Counted from the first letter of the stretch, positions 35,945 through 46,133 are shown. The stretch is DNA of 64,000 nucleotides from Mycolicibacterium vinylchloridicum (GCF_013404075.1 NZ_JACBJQ010000017.1:1-64000), one strand, 5' to 3'. Notes: generated from the letters alone by a model not told the origin. Translations and numbers: made by a program.

Positions 35945-36587
35945 CTGGTCCTCCCTCGAGGTTGGTCACGATCTCGCCGTGGGCGGCGAAGCTGTCGAAC
36001 ATCGTCGAGTCGGTGAGCAGGCCCTCGGTGTACAGCTCGAGCGCCGGCAGCATCATCTCGTTGGCGTAGTCGTGCAGCACGGCCCGCAAGTCGGTCGGGT
36101 TGTCGTGCAGCTGCAGGTAGAGCAGGAATGCCCCGCCGCCGGCCATCCCGAGGTATCGGGCCCTGGCGGCCGGGTCGCGGCTCGGTCGCACCGTGCCGGC
36201 CCGCACGCCCTCGTCGAGGTAGCTCTCGACGTTCGCGAACATCGTGCGCCACAGGTTCTTGGCCAGCTCGCCACCGGACTGCATGCTGCGTACCAGGTAG
36301 GCCATCATCGGCGCGAACGACTCGATCTCGGCGGCGGCAGCCAGCCAGGTGGCCGGGTCGGTGGAGCGGATGGTCTCGGACTTTTCGCTGCGGACCTCTT
36401 CGGCGATGAAGTCGTCGCACGCCTTGCGCAGGCCGTCCTTAGAGCCGAAATGGTGAATGACCAGCCCGGGGCTGACCCCTGCGGCTTCGGCGATCACGCG
36501 CACCCCGACGGTGAAGCCGTGGGCGCCGAACTGCTCGATGGCCGCGTCGCGGATCCTCGCGGCTGTCGTCAGATCGGTTGAACGCAT
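35910..36587 (-). CDS. TetR-family repressor of the efflux operon (Rv1219c type)
   Basis: A 225-residue regulator with an N-terminal TetR helix-turn-helix ([16 protein letters not shown] and [20 protein letters not shown]) and a helical ligand-binding domain. It leads an operon with the two ABC genes and most likely represses its own promoter until a transported compound binds. I chose the ATG at 36587. A start at 36617 would add ten residues and place the palindromic operator inside the gene. Confidence 0.92.
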   Translation of the reverse strand: MRSTDLTTAARIRDAAIEQFGAHGFTVGVRVIAEAAGVSPGLVIHHFGSKDGLRKACDDFIAEEVRSEKSETIRSTDPATWLAAAAEIESFAPMMAYLVRSMQSGGELAKNLWRTMFANVESYLDEGVRAGTVRPSRDPAARARYLGMAGGGAFLLYLQLHDNPTDLRAVLHDYANEMMLPALELYTEGLLTDSTMFDSFAAHGEIVTNLEGGPDGDGTDTDGAH

Positions 36588-36603
36588 GTTTAGGATGCTA
36601 AAC
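36588..36603. promoter_or_regulatory. Palindromic operator for the TetR regulator
   Basis: GTTTAG-GATG-CTAAAC is a perfect 6-bp inverted repeat with a 4-bp spacer, ending one base before the TetR start codon. TetR proteins typically bind such sites in their own promoters. The gene would then be read from a short or leaderless transcript that begins within or close to the operator. Confidence 0.65.
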
Positions 36604-36658
36604 ACTCGTTCAATCACACGTCAAGCATCGACCCCGGGTGAGCTCAACGGGAGTTCGG

Positions 36659-37090
36659 TCAGGCGGCCCAACGCAGGGCGGATGCCTCGACGGCGGGCGC
36701 GACAGCGGCGGTGTTCGTCCGGTTGAACATGATCTCGAACATCCGGGCCGCGGTCAGCGCGCCGTCGGAGTAACGCTGAGTGCGCTGGACGGACTCACCG
36801 TCGTCGCCGGTGACGGTCAGGTGGACCAGATGCGCGTCCGGCCCGGCGGACGGCGAGCCGGTTTCCGCGATGCGGACACTCAGGCCCGCCAGCGGAATTC
36901 TCGGAGCGTTCCGGTCGTAGCCGACGATCAGAAAACTCTCGGTGATGCGCAGCTCGCCCCAGCGTGCGACGACCCGCTCCCGACGGTCGCGTCGACTTTG
37001 CGAGAGGTCGAGACCCAGTGCGGCAATTCCGCAGAGGATGAAGGGCACGACCAATACCGTCACCATCACGAGGCTGAGTCGCGGATCCAT
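36659..37090 (-). CDS. Single-pass membrane protein of unknown function
   Basis: A 143-residue protein with one N-terminal helix (LSLVMVTVLVVPFILCGIAALG), a basic stretch (SQSRRDRRERVV) and a cytoplasmic beta-rich domain (ELRITESFLIVGYDRNAPRIPLAG). The ATG at 37090 is preceded by AAGGGGGG at a good distance; the frame continues 24 codons upstream but that part looks unlike a leader. I do not recognise a family. Its neighbours give no functional clue. Confidence 0.72.
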   Translation of the reverse strand: MDPRLSLVMVTVLVVPFILCGIAALGLDLSQSRRDRRERVVARWGELRITESFLIVGYDRNAPRIPLAGLSVRIAETGSPSAGPDAHLVHLTVTGDDGESVQRTQRYSDGALTAARMFEIMFNRTNTAAVAPAVEASALRWAA

Positions 37091-37518
37091 GAGTCCCCCC
37101 TTCGATCTCGCTATGTAGCCGCCGCCGGCCAGTTTGAAACATCCACGCAATGTCATTGCCACACATCACCTTTGGGGTGGCGCCGACTGCGTATGCAGCG
37201 AGGTTATTGCATGTCAGCCGATATTGTTCGATAACTGCGATTCTTGATCCCGACGCCATCTCGGATTTAGATCTTGTTTATCCAGTGACGCGATAAACTT
37301 TCCCACGAGAAATTTGCTGGAATTCCATTAGTGGTGCACATGGCAAATTATTCGCTGCTGAGAAAATCATCTGACGGGCACCGGTGGAAGCCGAATTGGC
37401 GTGCGCGGTGCAGCGGATGAGTGTTCTCGAGTGCGCACCGACGGCGAGTATCAGCAAACTTGAACCCGAACTCGTCGGAAATCAGCCTTCCCGGGCGATG
37501 CCGACGTGGGGGCGTGAC
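37091..37518. other. AT-rich gene-free stretch
   Basis: This 428-bp gap is much richer in A and T than the rest of the window, most clearly at 37165-37380. It contains a near-palindrome GTTTATC...GATAAAC (37276-37282 and 37292-37298) and a 26-codon open frame at 37340-37420 with no clear ribosome site. I see no tRNA or protein family. It could be the scar of a lost gene or an imported fragment, or hold a small RNA. Confidence 0.45.
37276..37298. promoter_or_regulatory. Inverted repeat in the AT-rich gap
   Basis: GTTTATC and GATAAAC are perfect 7-bp inverted arms with a 9-bp spacer. The size suits a dimeric repressor, and the flanks are AT-rich. No adjacent regulator points to a ligand. Confidence 0.35.
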
Positions 37519-38187
37519 CTAGTAGTCGCGCGCCGCGACCAGAATCCCGTCACCGAGCGGAATCAGGACCGGGGTGAGCCGCTCGTCCTCGGCGATCAGC
37601 CGGGCCGCTTCTCGGACCGCCATCACCTCGGCGTCGTTGGCCGCCGGGTCCCCGGCGCGGCCACCCAGAGCCGACCGGTGCACGACGATCACGCCACCGG
37701 GGCGGAGCAGTCGCACCCCCTCGACCACGAATTCGGCCTGATCCGCGGGCGCGGCATCGAGGAACACCAGGTCATAGGATTCGTCGGCGAGCCGGGTCAG
37801 GACGTCCTGGGCCCGTCCGGCGATCAGGCGGGTCCGTGACGGCCCGATCCCGGCTTCGGTGAACGCCTGTTTGGCGGTGCGCTGATGCTCGGGCTCGATG
37901 TCGATGGTGGTCAGCACGCCGTCCTCGCGCATGCCCGACAACAGCCACAGCCCGCTCACGCCGGCGCCGGTGCCCACCTCGACGACCGCTTTGCCGCCCG
38001 ACAAGCGCGCCAACACGCTGAGCAGCGCTCCGACCGCGGGCGTCACCGCTCCGGCGCCTGCGTCGACGGCCCGCTCCCGGGCGGCTGCGACGATGGCGTC
38101 TTCGGAGATCGAACCCTCGGCGTGGGCGAGGATCCGGTCGGCGCGACTGGGCTCCAGTTGGCCTGATTCGTCCTCGGTGGTGGCCAT
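37519..38187 (-). CDS. Class I O-methyltransferase (Rv1220c type)
   Basis: A 222-residue S-adenosylmethionine-dependent methyltransferase of the caffeoyl-CoA/catechol type. Motif I is [16 protein letters not shown] (about 68-83), followed by [12 protein letters not shown], a metal-binding [10 protein letters not shown] and [13 protein letters not shown]. The acceptor is unknown. As in M. tuberculosis, it lies divergently beside sigE with a 208-bp gap. The ATG at 38187 is the start. Confidence 0.9.
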   Translation of the reverse strand: MATTEDESGQLEPSRADRILAHAEGSISEDAIVAAARERAVDAGAGAVTPAVGALLSVLARLSGGKAVVEVGTGAGVSGLWLLSGMREDGVLTTIDIEPEHQRTAKQAFTEAGIGPSRTRLIAGRAQDVLTRLADESYDLVFLDAAPADQAEFVVEGVRLLRPGGVIVVHRSALGGRAGDPAANDAEVMAVREAARLIAEDERLTPVLIPLGDGILVAARDY

Positions 38188-38338
38188 TCTCAGCAGCGTA
38201 GAGCCAACCGGATCGCCGTTTGGGAGGCGCGCCCGTCCGGCCGGCGGGTCCGGGGCGCGGATCGTCGCCCGTCAAGTTCGACGCGCCGGGCGAAAGGCGT
38301 CAGATCAGGGCACGAAATGATAACGAAAGCATTTCTTA

Positions 38339-38362
38339 CTCAAACCTTAGTTAGCTCAAATC
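38339..38362. promoter_or_regulatory. Direct repeat upstream of sigE
   Basis: CTCAAACC (38339-38346) and CTCAAATC (38355-38362) differ in one base, sit 16 bp apart in an AT-rich part of the promoter, and end 33 bp before the sigE start. In M. tuberculosis the MprA response regulator binds paired 8-bp direct repeats upstream of sigE. These may be the equivalent, which is inference. Confidence 0.35.
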
Positions 38363-38395
38363 AGCTCCACACAGGTTTGGGGAACGGTAGCGGGC

Positions 38396-39169
38396 ATGGA
38401 ACAAGGGCCACGCTGGTCGCGGAATATGCCTGAACGCGCTCGTGTTGTGTCCCTTGATGCGATCGACGGCAGTCAGCGGTCTTCGCAGATCGACCAGGAG
38501 GATCCGACGACCACCACATTGATGGCTCCGACCCACATGTCGCACGCCGAGCAGTACGGCGAGATGGAATGGGTTGAACCGTCCGAGGAACTGCAGGGCA
38601 CCGCGGTGTTCGACGCCACCGGCGACCGGACGGCCATGCCGTCCTGGGATGAGTTGGTGCGGCAGCATGCCGACCGGGTGTACCGGCTGGCCTATCGCCT
38701 GTCGGGCAACCAGCAGGACGCCGAGGACCTCACCCAGGAGACCTTCATCAGGGTGTTCCGCTCCGTGCAGAACTACCAGCCCGGCACGTTCGAGGGTTGG
38801 CTGCACCGCATCACCACGAACCTGTTCCTCGACATGGTCCGCCGCCGCGGTCGCATCCGCATGGAGGCCCTGCCCGAGGATTACGACCGGGTGCCTGCCG
38901 ACGAGCCCAACCCCGAGCAGATCTACCACGACTCCCGACTTGGCGCCGACTTGCAGGCCGCGCTGGATTCGCTGGCTCCGGAATTCCGTGCGGCAGTGGT
39001 CCTGTGCGATATCGAAGGTCTGTCCTACGAGGAGATCGGCGCGACGCTCGGCGTCAAGCTGGGGACCGTGCGAAGCCGCATCCACCGTGGTCGGCAGGCT
39101 CTGCGTGATTACCTCGCGACACACTCCGGCCAGCGGGGCATGGCGGACTTCACCGCCGAATCGGCATAG
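38396..39169 (+). CDS. sigE: ECF sigma factor SigE
   Basis: A 257-residue extracytoplasmic-function sigma factor. Region 2 is at about 84-153 ([20 protein letters not shown] and the following RxxN-type segment), and region 4 at about 184-236 ([20 protein letters not shown]). It drives the surface-stress response to detergent, heat, cell-wall damage and low phosphate. The first ~75 residues are poorly conserved, and several starts are used in M. tuberculosis, so shorter forms (for example from Met11, Met43 or Met48) are possible. It is followed by its anti-sigma gene. Confidence 0.96.
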   Translation: MEQGPRWSRNMPERARVVSLDAIDGSQRSSQIDQEDPTTTTLMAPTHMSHAEQYGEMEWVEPSEELQGTAVFDATGDRTAMPSWDELVRQHADRVYRLAYRLSGNQQDAEDLTQETFIRVFRSVQNYQPGTFEGWLHRITTNLFLDMVRRRGRIRMEALPEDYDRVPADEPNPEQIYHDSRLGADLQAALDSLAPEFRAAVVLCDIEGLSYEEIGATLGVKLGTVRSRIHRGRQALRDYLATHSGQRGMADFTAESA

Positions 39170-39284
39170 CCCGTCCGTTCCGGGTTGCGGACAAAGTGGC
39201 TGTCTTGTCGTGTCGTCTGGCGCTGCGCGCGCTACATTCGACCTAGCGGCGCGAAAAATTGACGCGACCGAGAGGAGCGCAGTG

Positions 39285-39689
39285 ATGGTCGACCGTGGAC
39301 ACATGTTCCGTCGAGCATTCTCTTGGCTTCCCTCCCAGTTCGCCTCCCAGAGCGACGCCCCCGTCGGCGCACCGCGCCAATTCGGCTCGACCGAGCACCT
39401 GTCCACCGAGGCCATCGCCGCCTATGTCGACGGCGAGCTGCGGATGAATGCCCACCTGCGCGCCGCGCATCACTTGTCGCTGTGCGCGGAGTGCGCCGCC
39501 GAGGTCGAGGGTCAGACCCAGGCCCGTACCGCGCTGCGTGATTCGCTGCCGATCAGCATGCCGAGCAGCCTGTTGGGGCTGTTGTCGCAGATCCCACAGT
39601 CGACGCCGGATGAACCGGTGGGGCCCGCCCCCGGACTCGCCGATCAGTTAGCTGACGGCTCAGACCGCGATCGGCGTAAGCGCCGGTAG
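39285..39689 (+). CDS. rseA: Anti-sigma-E factor RseA
   Basis: A 134-residue zinc-associated anti-sigma protein with the H-x3-C-x2-C motif H63-LSL-C67-AE-C70 and an AYVDGELRMNAHLRAAHHL helix typical of this family. It binds SigE and frees it under redox stress or after phosphorylation-triggered proteolysis in M. tuberculosis. The ATG at 39285 (GTG at 39282 also possible) follows GAGAGGAG. It is 115 bp after sigE, so a separate promoter is possible. No membrane segment is present, as expected for the mycobacterial type. Confidence 0.94.
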   Translation: MVDRGHMFRRAFSWLPSQFASQSDAPVGAPRQFGSTEHLSTEAIAAYVDGELRMNAHLRAAHHLSLCAECAAEVEGQTQARTALRDSLPISMPSSLLGLLSQIPQSTPDEPVGPAPGLADQLADGSDRDRRKRR

Positions 39690-39759
39690 GGTGGATGTGA
39701 AGTCGAGCAGCCTCGTGCTCGGTCCCATCGCGCGCGCTCGCGGCTGAGCGCTTGGATAG

Positions 39760-41265
<1,506 letters not shown>

Positions 41266-41269
41266 CGCG

Positions 41270-41674
41270 ATGTTCGCCAACGTCGGGTGGGGCGAAATGC
41301 TCCTGCTGGTCGTCGTCGGGCTGGTGATCCTCGGCCCGGAACGACTGCCGGGCGCGATCCGCTGGACATCCAACTCGCTGCGGCAGGCCCGGGACTACAT
41401 CAGCGGCGCGACCAGCCAGCTCCGCGAGGATCTCGGGCCTGAGTTCGAGGACTTCCGCCAGCCGCTGTCCGAGCTGCAGAAGCTGCGGGGTATGACGCCG
41501 CGCGCGGCGTTGACCAAGCACCTGCTCGACGGTGACGACTCGTGGATCAAAGAAGCCTTCGAGACGCCCGACAAGCCGCATAGCGCCGGTGGTCCGCAGC
41601 CGGCACCGCCGAAGCCCGCACCCGAACCGCTGCCGCCCGGAACCCCGGCCCCGTTCGACGCCGACGCGACATAG
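41270..41674 (+). CDS. tatB: Twin-arginine translocase subunit TatB
   Basis: A 134-residue protein. The short helix after [11 protein letters not shown] ([16 protein letters not shown] with the conserved FGPERLP-like motif) is followed by an amphipathic helix ([15 protein letters not shown]) and a proline-rich tail. TatB receives folded Tat substrates together with TatC and TatA. It lies 4 bp after htrA, as in M. tuberculosis. One possible local Tat substrate is the beta-helix protein at 7946. Confidence 0.94.
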   Translation: MFANVGWGEMLLLVVVGLVILGPERLPGAIRWTSNSLRQARDYISGATSQLREDLGPEFEDFRQPLSELQKLRGMTPRAALTKHLLDGDDSWIKEAFETPDKPHSAGGPQPAPPKPAPEPLPPGTPAPFDADAT

Positions 41675-41680
41675 TCTCAG

Positions 41681-41731
41681 CGATTTCGGCGCGTTTACGT
41701 TCGCTCAGCGGCGGTTTTCGCGCCGAAATCG
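41681..41731. terminator. Long inverted repeat between convergent tatB and mrp
   Basis: CGATTTCGGCGCG (41681-41693) and CGCGCCGAAATCG (41719-41731) are perfect 13-bp arms around a 25-base loop. The element sits between two gene ends and so probably terminates both transcripts, although no T-run follows. It resembles the dispersed palindromes often seen between convergent mycobacterial genes. Confidence 0.65.
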
Positions 41732-41734
41732 CAA

Positions 41735-42880
41735 TTACAGGTGCCTGGTCGTATCCAGGCCCAGCGACATCCCGGCCAGCCCGCGTCGCCGCGCGGCGAG
41801 CTTGTCGGCGATACCGCGTAATTCCTTGCCGGCTGCCGAGTCCGGCGCCGACAGCACCAGCGGCACTCCGGAATCACCGGCCGACACCAGGGCCGGATCC
41901 AGCGGAACCTGGCCCAGCAGCGGCACATCGGCGCCGACCGACCGGGTGAGACTGTCGGCGACCTGCCGGCCGCCACCTTCGCCGAAGATCTGCATCGTGG
42001 TGCCGTCCGGCATCAGCAGCCCGGACATGTTCTCCACCACGCCGACGATGCGCTGGCGGGTCTGCAGCGCGATCGCGCCCGCGCGTTCGGCCACCTCGGC
42101 CGCCGCCAGCTGCGGGGTCGTCACCACCAGGATCTCCGCGCCGGGGATCAGCTGAGCCACCGAGATCGCCACGTCGCCGGTGCCCGGCGGCAAATCCAGC
42201 AGCAGCACGTCCAGATCGCCCCAGTACACGTCGGCCAGGAACTGTTGCAGCGCGCGGTGCAGCATCGGACCGCGCCACACCACCGGGGCGTTGCCCTGGG
42301 TGAACTGGGCGATCGAGATGACCTTCACCTCATGGGCGACCGGCGGCAGGATCATCGACTCGACCTGGGTGGGGCGGTCGGTGGTGCCCATCATCCGCGG
42401 CACCGAGTGGCCGTAGATGTCGGCGTCGAGCAGGCCGACCGACAATCCGCGGGCGGCCAGCGCGGCGGCGAGGTTGACCGTCATGCTGGATTTGCCGACC
42501 CCGCCCTTACCGGAGGCGACCGCGTACACCCTGGTCAGCGAGCCGGGCTGGGCGAACGGGATCACCGGTTCGGCGGCGTCGCCGCGCAGCTGCTTGCGCA
42601 GTTCGGTGCGCTGCTCGTCGTTCATCACGTCCAGCGCGACCGTCACCGCGGCGGTGCCGGGGACATCGGCGACGGCCTGGGTGACCCGCTCACTGATCTC
42701 GGTCTTCTTCGGACACGCCGACGTCGTCAGGTAGATCTCGACGTGCACGGCGCCGTCGTCGCCGACAGCGATGCTCTTGACCATGTTGAGCTCGGTGATG
42801 GGCTTGCGCAGCTCAGGATCGATCACCTTGGCCAGCGCCGCGCGCACCTTGGACTGCAGCTCGGAGTTCTGTTCGGACAT
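41735..42880 (-). CDS. mrp: Mrp/ApbC-type Fe-S cluster carrier ATPase
   Basis: A 381-residue P-loop protein. An N-terminal MIP18/DUF59 domain (about 10-90, VIDPELRKPITELNMV with a TSACP cysteine) is fused to a ParA-type ATPase with the deviant Walker A SGKGGVGKSS (about 132-141) and DADIYGHSVPRMMG. The CxxC cluster-binding cysteines of classical ApbC are not obvious in the C-terminal part. It is likely to ferry Fe-S clusters to apo-enzymes. The ATG at 42880 is the start. Confidence 0.93.
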   Translation of the reverse strand: MSEQNSELQSKVRAALAKVIDPELRKPITELNMVKSIAVGDDGAVHVEIYLTTSACPKKTEISERVTQAVADVPGTAAVTVALDVMNDEQRTELRKQLRGDAAEPVIPFAQPGSLTRVYAVASGKGGVGKSSMTVNLAAALAARGLSVGLLDADIYGHSVPRMMGTTDRPTQVESMILPPVAHEVKVISIAQFTQGNAPVVWRGPMLHRALQQFLADVYWGDLDVLLLDLPPGTGDVAISVAQLIPGAEILVVTTPQLAAAEVAERAGAIALQTRQRIVGVVENMSGLLMPDGTTMQIFGEGGGRQVADSLTRSVGADVPLLGQVPLDPALVSAGDSGVPLVLSAPDSAAGKELRGIADKLAARRRGLAGMSLGLDTTRHL

Positions 42881-42929
42881 CAGCGCCGAGTCTAGGCGGA
42901 CGCGCAGCGCGCTCCGACCACGAGGAGCT

Positions 42930-44159
42930 CTAGCCGACCGGTCCCGGCAGTGCGCCGTGCACAGCCGGCAGCGGGGCAGGGGCCGCCGCGGGGGCAATCA
43001 ATTCCGGAGCAGGCTCGGGCGCCGGGGGTGGCGGCGGCATCGCCCACGGCGGCTGCCACGGGGGCGGCCAGGGTGCCGGAGCCTCGGGCGCGGCGTCGAC
43101 CGCGACCGGCGGCGGCGCCTGAGTTCCGAGGCAGATCACCTGGCAGGGCAGCGCGGGCAGGGCGCTTGCCGGTCCGGGCAGCGGGCCCAGCGCCAGCGAT
43201 CCGGCGGTCTCGGAGTTGCCGAGGTTGATCAGCGGAATCTGCGTGAGCGGATCGGTGGACGGCAGGCCGATCGCATTGAGCGGCAGGCCCGGGCCCAGGC
43301 CCTCCGGGTTCTCCAGGTGCGCATCGCCCATCGCCGGTACCGGTCCGACGATCGGCGGCAGATTCACCGGTTCGACGCCGGTGGCGTAGGCGGCGGCCCA
43401 GCCCAGCACGTTCTGGGCGTAAGCCATCGAGTTGTTGTAACGCAGGATCGAGGTCAACACCTGCGACTGGTTGCGCAGATTCAGACCACCGCTGCACAGA
43501 TAGCGCGCTGCGGCCAGCGCCGCGTCGTACACGTTCTGCGGGTCGGCTTTGCCGTCACCATCGCCGTCGGCCGCGTAGCGCGACCAGGTGCCGGGCAGGA
43601 ACTGCATCGGCCCCATCGCGCGGGCATAGACCGGCCGCCCGGCCTGGACGGTCTGCACGATGATCTCGTTGCCCGACAGGCTGCCGTCCAGCGTCGGGCC
43701 GTAGATCGGATTGATCGCGGTGCCGCGCGCGTCGGTGGCGCCACCGTTGGCGTGCCCGGACTCGATGCGCCCGATGCCGGCCAGCAGGTTCCAGCTCAGC
43801 CCGCAGCCTGGTGCGGTGGAAGCCATGGCCTGCTCGGCATTGCGGTAGGCGGCCAGCGCCACCGCGGGGATCCGCATGGATCCCGGGGAGCTCACCACGA
43901 TGGCCGGCGGCGGGACCGATGGCGTCGCCGCGGCGAAGTGAAAGTTGCTCGGCTGCTTGGCAAGTGCGACGACGGTGACACCAGAGGTGTCGGTCTGCGG
44001 CGAGACGGCGGCCAGCGGCGTGACTTCGGTGCCGACGACCGGGGGATGGGGAAGGTCGGGGGCCGCGCCAACGGCGCCGGCGAGCACGACAGGCGTGAGT
44101 ACAGCAATCCCGAACGCAGGTTTCCGCACCAACCCGGCGACGCGGTGTCCTATGCCCAC
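42930..44159 (-). CDS. Secreted lytic murein transglycosylase (Rv1230c type)
   Basis: A 409-residue exported protein with a hydrophobic N-terminal helix, an MltB-like transglycosylase domain (GLSWNLLAGIGRIESGHANGG with the catalytic glutamate, and MGPMQFLPGTWSRYAADGDG), and a C-terminal tail very rich in proline and alanine. It would cut the peptidoglycan glycan strand and help remodel the wall. The GTG at 44159 is the start. The promoter carries repeated GTGAC/GTCAC words (44201-44254). Confidence 0.9.
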   Translation of the reverse strand: MGIGHRVAGLVRKPAFGIAVLTPVVLAGAVGAAPDLPHPPVVGTEVTPLAAVSPQTDTSGVTVVALAKQPSNFHFAAATPSVPPPAIVVSSPGSMRIPAVALAAYRNAEQAMASTAPGCGLSWNLLAGIGRIESGHANGGATDARGTAINPIYGPTLDGSLSGNEIIVQTVQAGRPVYARAMGPMQFLPGTWSRYAADGDGDGKADPQNVYDAALAAARYLCSGGLNLRNQSQVLTSILRYNNSMAYAQNVLGWAAAYATGVEPVNLPPIVGPVPAMGDAHLENPEGLGPGLPLNAIGLPSTDPLTQIPLINLGNSETAGSLALGPLPGPASALPALPCQVICLGTQAPPPVAVDAAPEAPAPWPPPWQPPWAMPPPPPAPEPAPELIAPAAAPAPLPAVHGALPGPVG

Positions 44160-44200
44160 TCGTCCGTCCTCAACAAGAAAAGCCTGCCCTTGTGAACCAA

Positions 44201-44254
44201 GTCACCATACATACCTTTGTGACCTCAGTGGTATCCAATGGTCACCTTTGTCAC
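44201..44254. promoter_or_regulatory. GTCAC/GTGAC repeat cluster upstream of the transglycosylase
   Basis: GTCACC occurs at 44201 and 44241, GTGACC at 44219 and GTCAC at 44250, within 54 bp. Read toward the gene it includes GTGACAAAGGTGACC. GTCAC-type repeats are used by the MtrA response regulator at wall-hydrolase genes in mycobacteria, which would suit this gene; the assignment is inference. Confidence 0.35.
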
Positions 44255-44805
44255 GGGCTCGCTTCCTCGACGATCGGGTCGGCGACCGCCCTGGCTTTCT
44301 TGGTCTTGTCCTTCTTGACCTTGGCTCCGGCGTCGGATTGCAGCGTCTCCAGCAACTCGCGGATCTCTTCGAGCTCGCGACGCAGGTAATCGCGGGTGGC
44401 CACCTCGCCCACCGCCAGCCGCAGTGACGCGAGCTCACGGGCCAGGAATTCGGTGTCGGCCTTCGTCTGCTCGGAGCGCCGGCGGTCTTCCTCGAGCGCG
44501 ACCCGGTCCCGGTTCTCCTGGCGGTTCTGGGCCAGCAGGATCAGGGGCGCCGCGTAGGCGGCCTGGGTGGAGAACGCCAGGTTCAGCAGGATGAATGGGT
44601 AGGGGTCCCACTGCAAGCTCACCGCGAACAGGTTCAGCGCGATCCAGACGATGACGAGGATCGTCTGCCAGAGCAGATAGCGCCCGGTGCCCAGGAAGCG
44701 GGCGATCGACTCACTGAACCGGCCGACCGCCTCCGGGTCGAGGTTGAATACCGGCCCCCGCGACGTGCGCGGGGTGTCGAGCCGCTGGCGCGCAGAGTCG
44801 CTCAT
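44251..44805 (-). CDS. DUF1003-family membrane protein
   Basis: A 184-residue protein with two helices (LLWQTILVIVWIALNLFAV and FILLNLAFSTQAAYAAPLIL) and the hallmark DPYPFILLNLAFSTQAAY, followed by a charged coiled coil (NRQENRDRVALEEDRRRSEQ) and a lysine-rich end. DUF1003 has no agreed function. The ATG at 44805 overlaps the stop of the MgtE-N/CBS gene (ATGA), so the two proteins are made together and might interact. Confidence 0.88.
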   Translation of the reverse strand: MSDSARQRLDTPRTSRGPVFNLDPEAVGRFSESIARFLGTGRYLLWQTILVIVWIALNLFAVSLQWDPYPFILLNLAFSTQAAYAAPLILLAQNRQENRDRVALEEDRRRSEQTKADTEFLARELASLRLAVGEVATRDYLRRELEEIRELLETLQSDAGAKVKKDKTKKARAVADPIVEEASP

Positions 44806-46109
44806 GTCGTCCCCTCTGCGCTGGTCACCTGGTGGGACAGGTGCGGATCCTCGAAGCTTTCCCGCCAGTCGTCGGGCAGCAGATGGTCGAGCACGTCATC
44901 GACGGACACCGCGCCCAGCAGGTGGCTCTGCTCGTCGACCACCGGACCGCAGACCAGGTTGTAGGCGGCGAAGTATCGCGTCACCCCGGCCAGCGAGGTC
45001 TCCGGCACCAGGCTGGGCAGGTCGGTGTCGACGATGCCGCTGACCAGGTTGGCGGGCGGTTCGCGCAGCAGCGCCTGCAGGTGCACGCAGCCCAGGTAGC
45101 GGCCGGTGGGGGTGGCGGTTGGCGGGCGCACCACGAACACCAGCGACGCCAACGCCGGCGTCAGATCGGGATCACGCACCCGGGCGAGCGCCTCGGCGAC
45201 GGTGGTGTCGGGGGCGAGCACCACCGGATCGGAGGTCATCAGACCACCGGCGGTATCGGGCGAGTGGCTCAGCAGTCGCCGCACCGGCTCGGAGTCCTCG
45301 GGATCCATTCGGCGCAGCAGCACTTCAGCCTCGGTCGGATTCATTACTCCGAGCAGGTCGGCGGCGTCGTCGGGATCCATCGCCTCCAGCACGTCGGCGG
45401 CGCGTTCGGTGTCCAGCTGCAACAGCAGCACGGTCTGGTCGTCTTCGGGCAGCTCCTGCAGGATGTCGGCCAGCCGTTCGTCGTCGAGCGCCTGGATCAC
45501 CTCGGTGCGGCGCTTGGCCGGCAGGTCGCGGATCGCGTCGGCCACCTCGATCGGGCGCTTGTCCTCGAACTGGTGCAGCAGCTGGGCCACCCCCTGGCCC
45601 GGCATCGCCAGCGCGGACGGGGTGAGCCCCTGCACATTGTCCCAATCCACCACCTGCACCGTCGATCGCCGGCCCAGCCGTCGGTGGCTGCGCACGGCGA
45701 CGCGGGTGACCACCCAGTCGCGGGTGCGGATCTGCTCCATGCCCAGATCGACCACCACCACGTCGACGCCGGCCATCTGGGGAATCTCGGGATCGTCCAC
45801 GCGGACCCGGCTGTCCAGTACCTGGCCGAGCACCAGGACCTCGCCGGGACGCTGCGCGAAGCGACGCAGCGACACGTTGCCGGTAGTGAGCGTCACCGCG
45901 TTGGGTTCGATGGCGGTGACCCGCAGGATGGGAACGAAAATCCTTCGGCGAGTGAGCAATTCGACCACCAGGCCGAGAACGCGCGGCTGCTGGCGCACGA
46001 TACTCATACTGATCACGACGTCTCGCACCCGGCCGAGGGATTCACCGTCCGGTCCGAGCACGGCCAGCCCCGCCAGCCGCGCCGCGTACACCCTGTTCAC
46101 CGACGCCAT
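44802..46109 (-). CDS. PRC-barrel, MgtE-N and CBS domain protein without a channel
   Basis: A 435-residue soluble protein. An N-terminal PRC-barrel-like part (GLAVLGPDGESLGRVRDVVI) is followed by an MgtE N-domain of helical repeats (LAMPGQGVAQLLHQFEDKRP through AEVLLRRMDPEDSEPV) and a CBS pair (GGLMTSDPVVLAPDTTVAEA and the LLGAVSVDDVLDHL end). MgtE proteins use N and CBS domains to sense Mg2+ and gate a channel; here the membrane part is absent. It may be a detached metal or nucleotide sensor, and the coupled DUF1003 protein could supply the membrane part. Confidence 0.88.
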   Translation of the reverse strand: MASVNRVYAARLAGLAVLGPDGESLGRVRDVVISMSIVRQQPRVLGLVVELLTRRRIFVPILRVTAIEPNAVTLTTGNVSLRRFAQRPGEVLVLGQVLDSRVRVDDPEIPQMAGVDVVVVDLGMEQIRTRDWVVTRVAVRSHRRLGRRSTVQVVDWDNVQGLTPSALAMPGQGVAQLLHQFEDKRPIEVADAIRDLPAKRRTEVIQALDDERLADILQELPEDDQTVLLLQLDTERAADVLEAMDPDDAADLLGVMNPTEAEVLLRRMDPEDSEPVRRLLSHSPDTAGGLMTSDPVVLAPDTTVAEALARVRDPDLTPALASLVFVVRPPTATPTGRYLGCVHLQALLREPPANLVSGIVDTDLPSLVPETSLAGVTRYFAAYNLVCGPVVDEQSHLLGAVSVDDVLDHLLPDDWRESFEDPHLSHQVTSAEGTT

Positions 46110-46133
46110 GACTCAAAGGGTAGGAGTGTAAGC

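Noticed and set aside
37340..37420. 26-codon gene in the AT-rich gap
   Set aside because: No clear ribosome site, no recognisable family and only a short frame; reported as part of the gap description instead.
44832..46133. Long + strand extension before the CoA-ester lyase
   Set aside because: It is antisense to the MgtE-N/CBS gene and histidine/glutamine-rich in a way typical of shadow frames.
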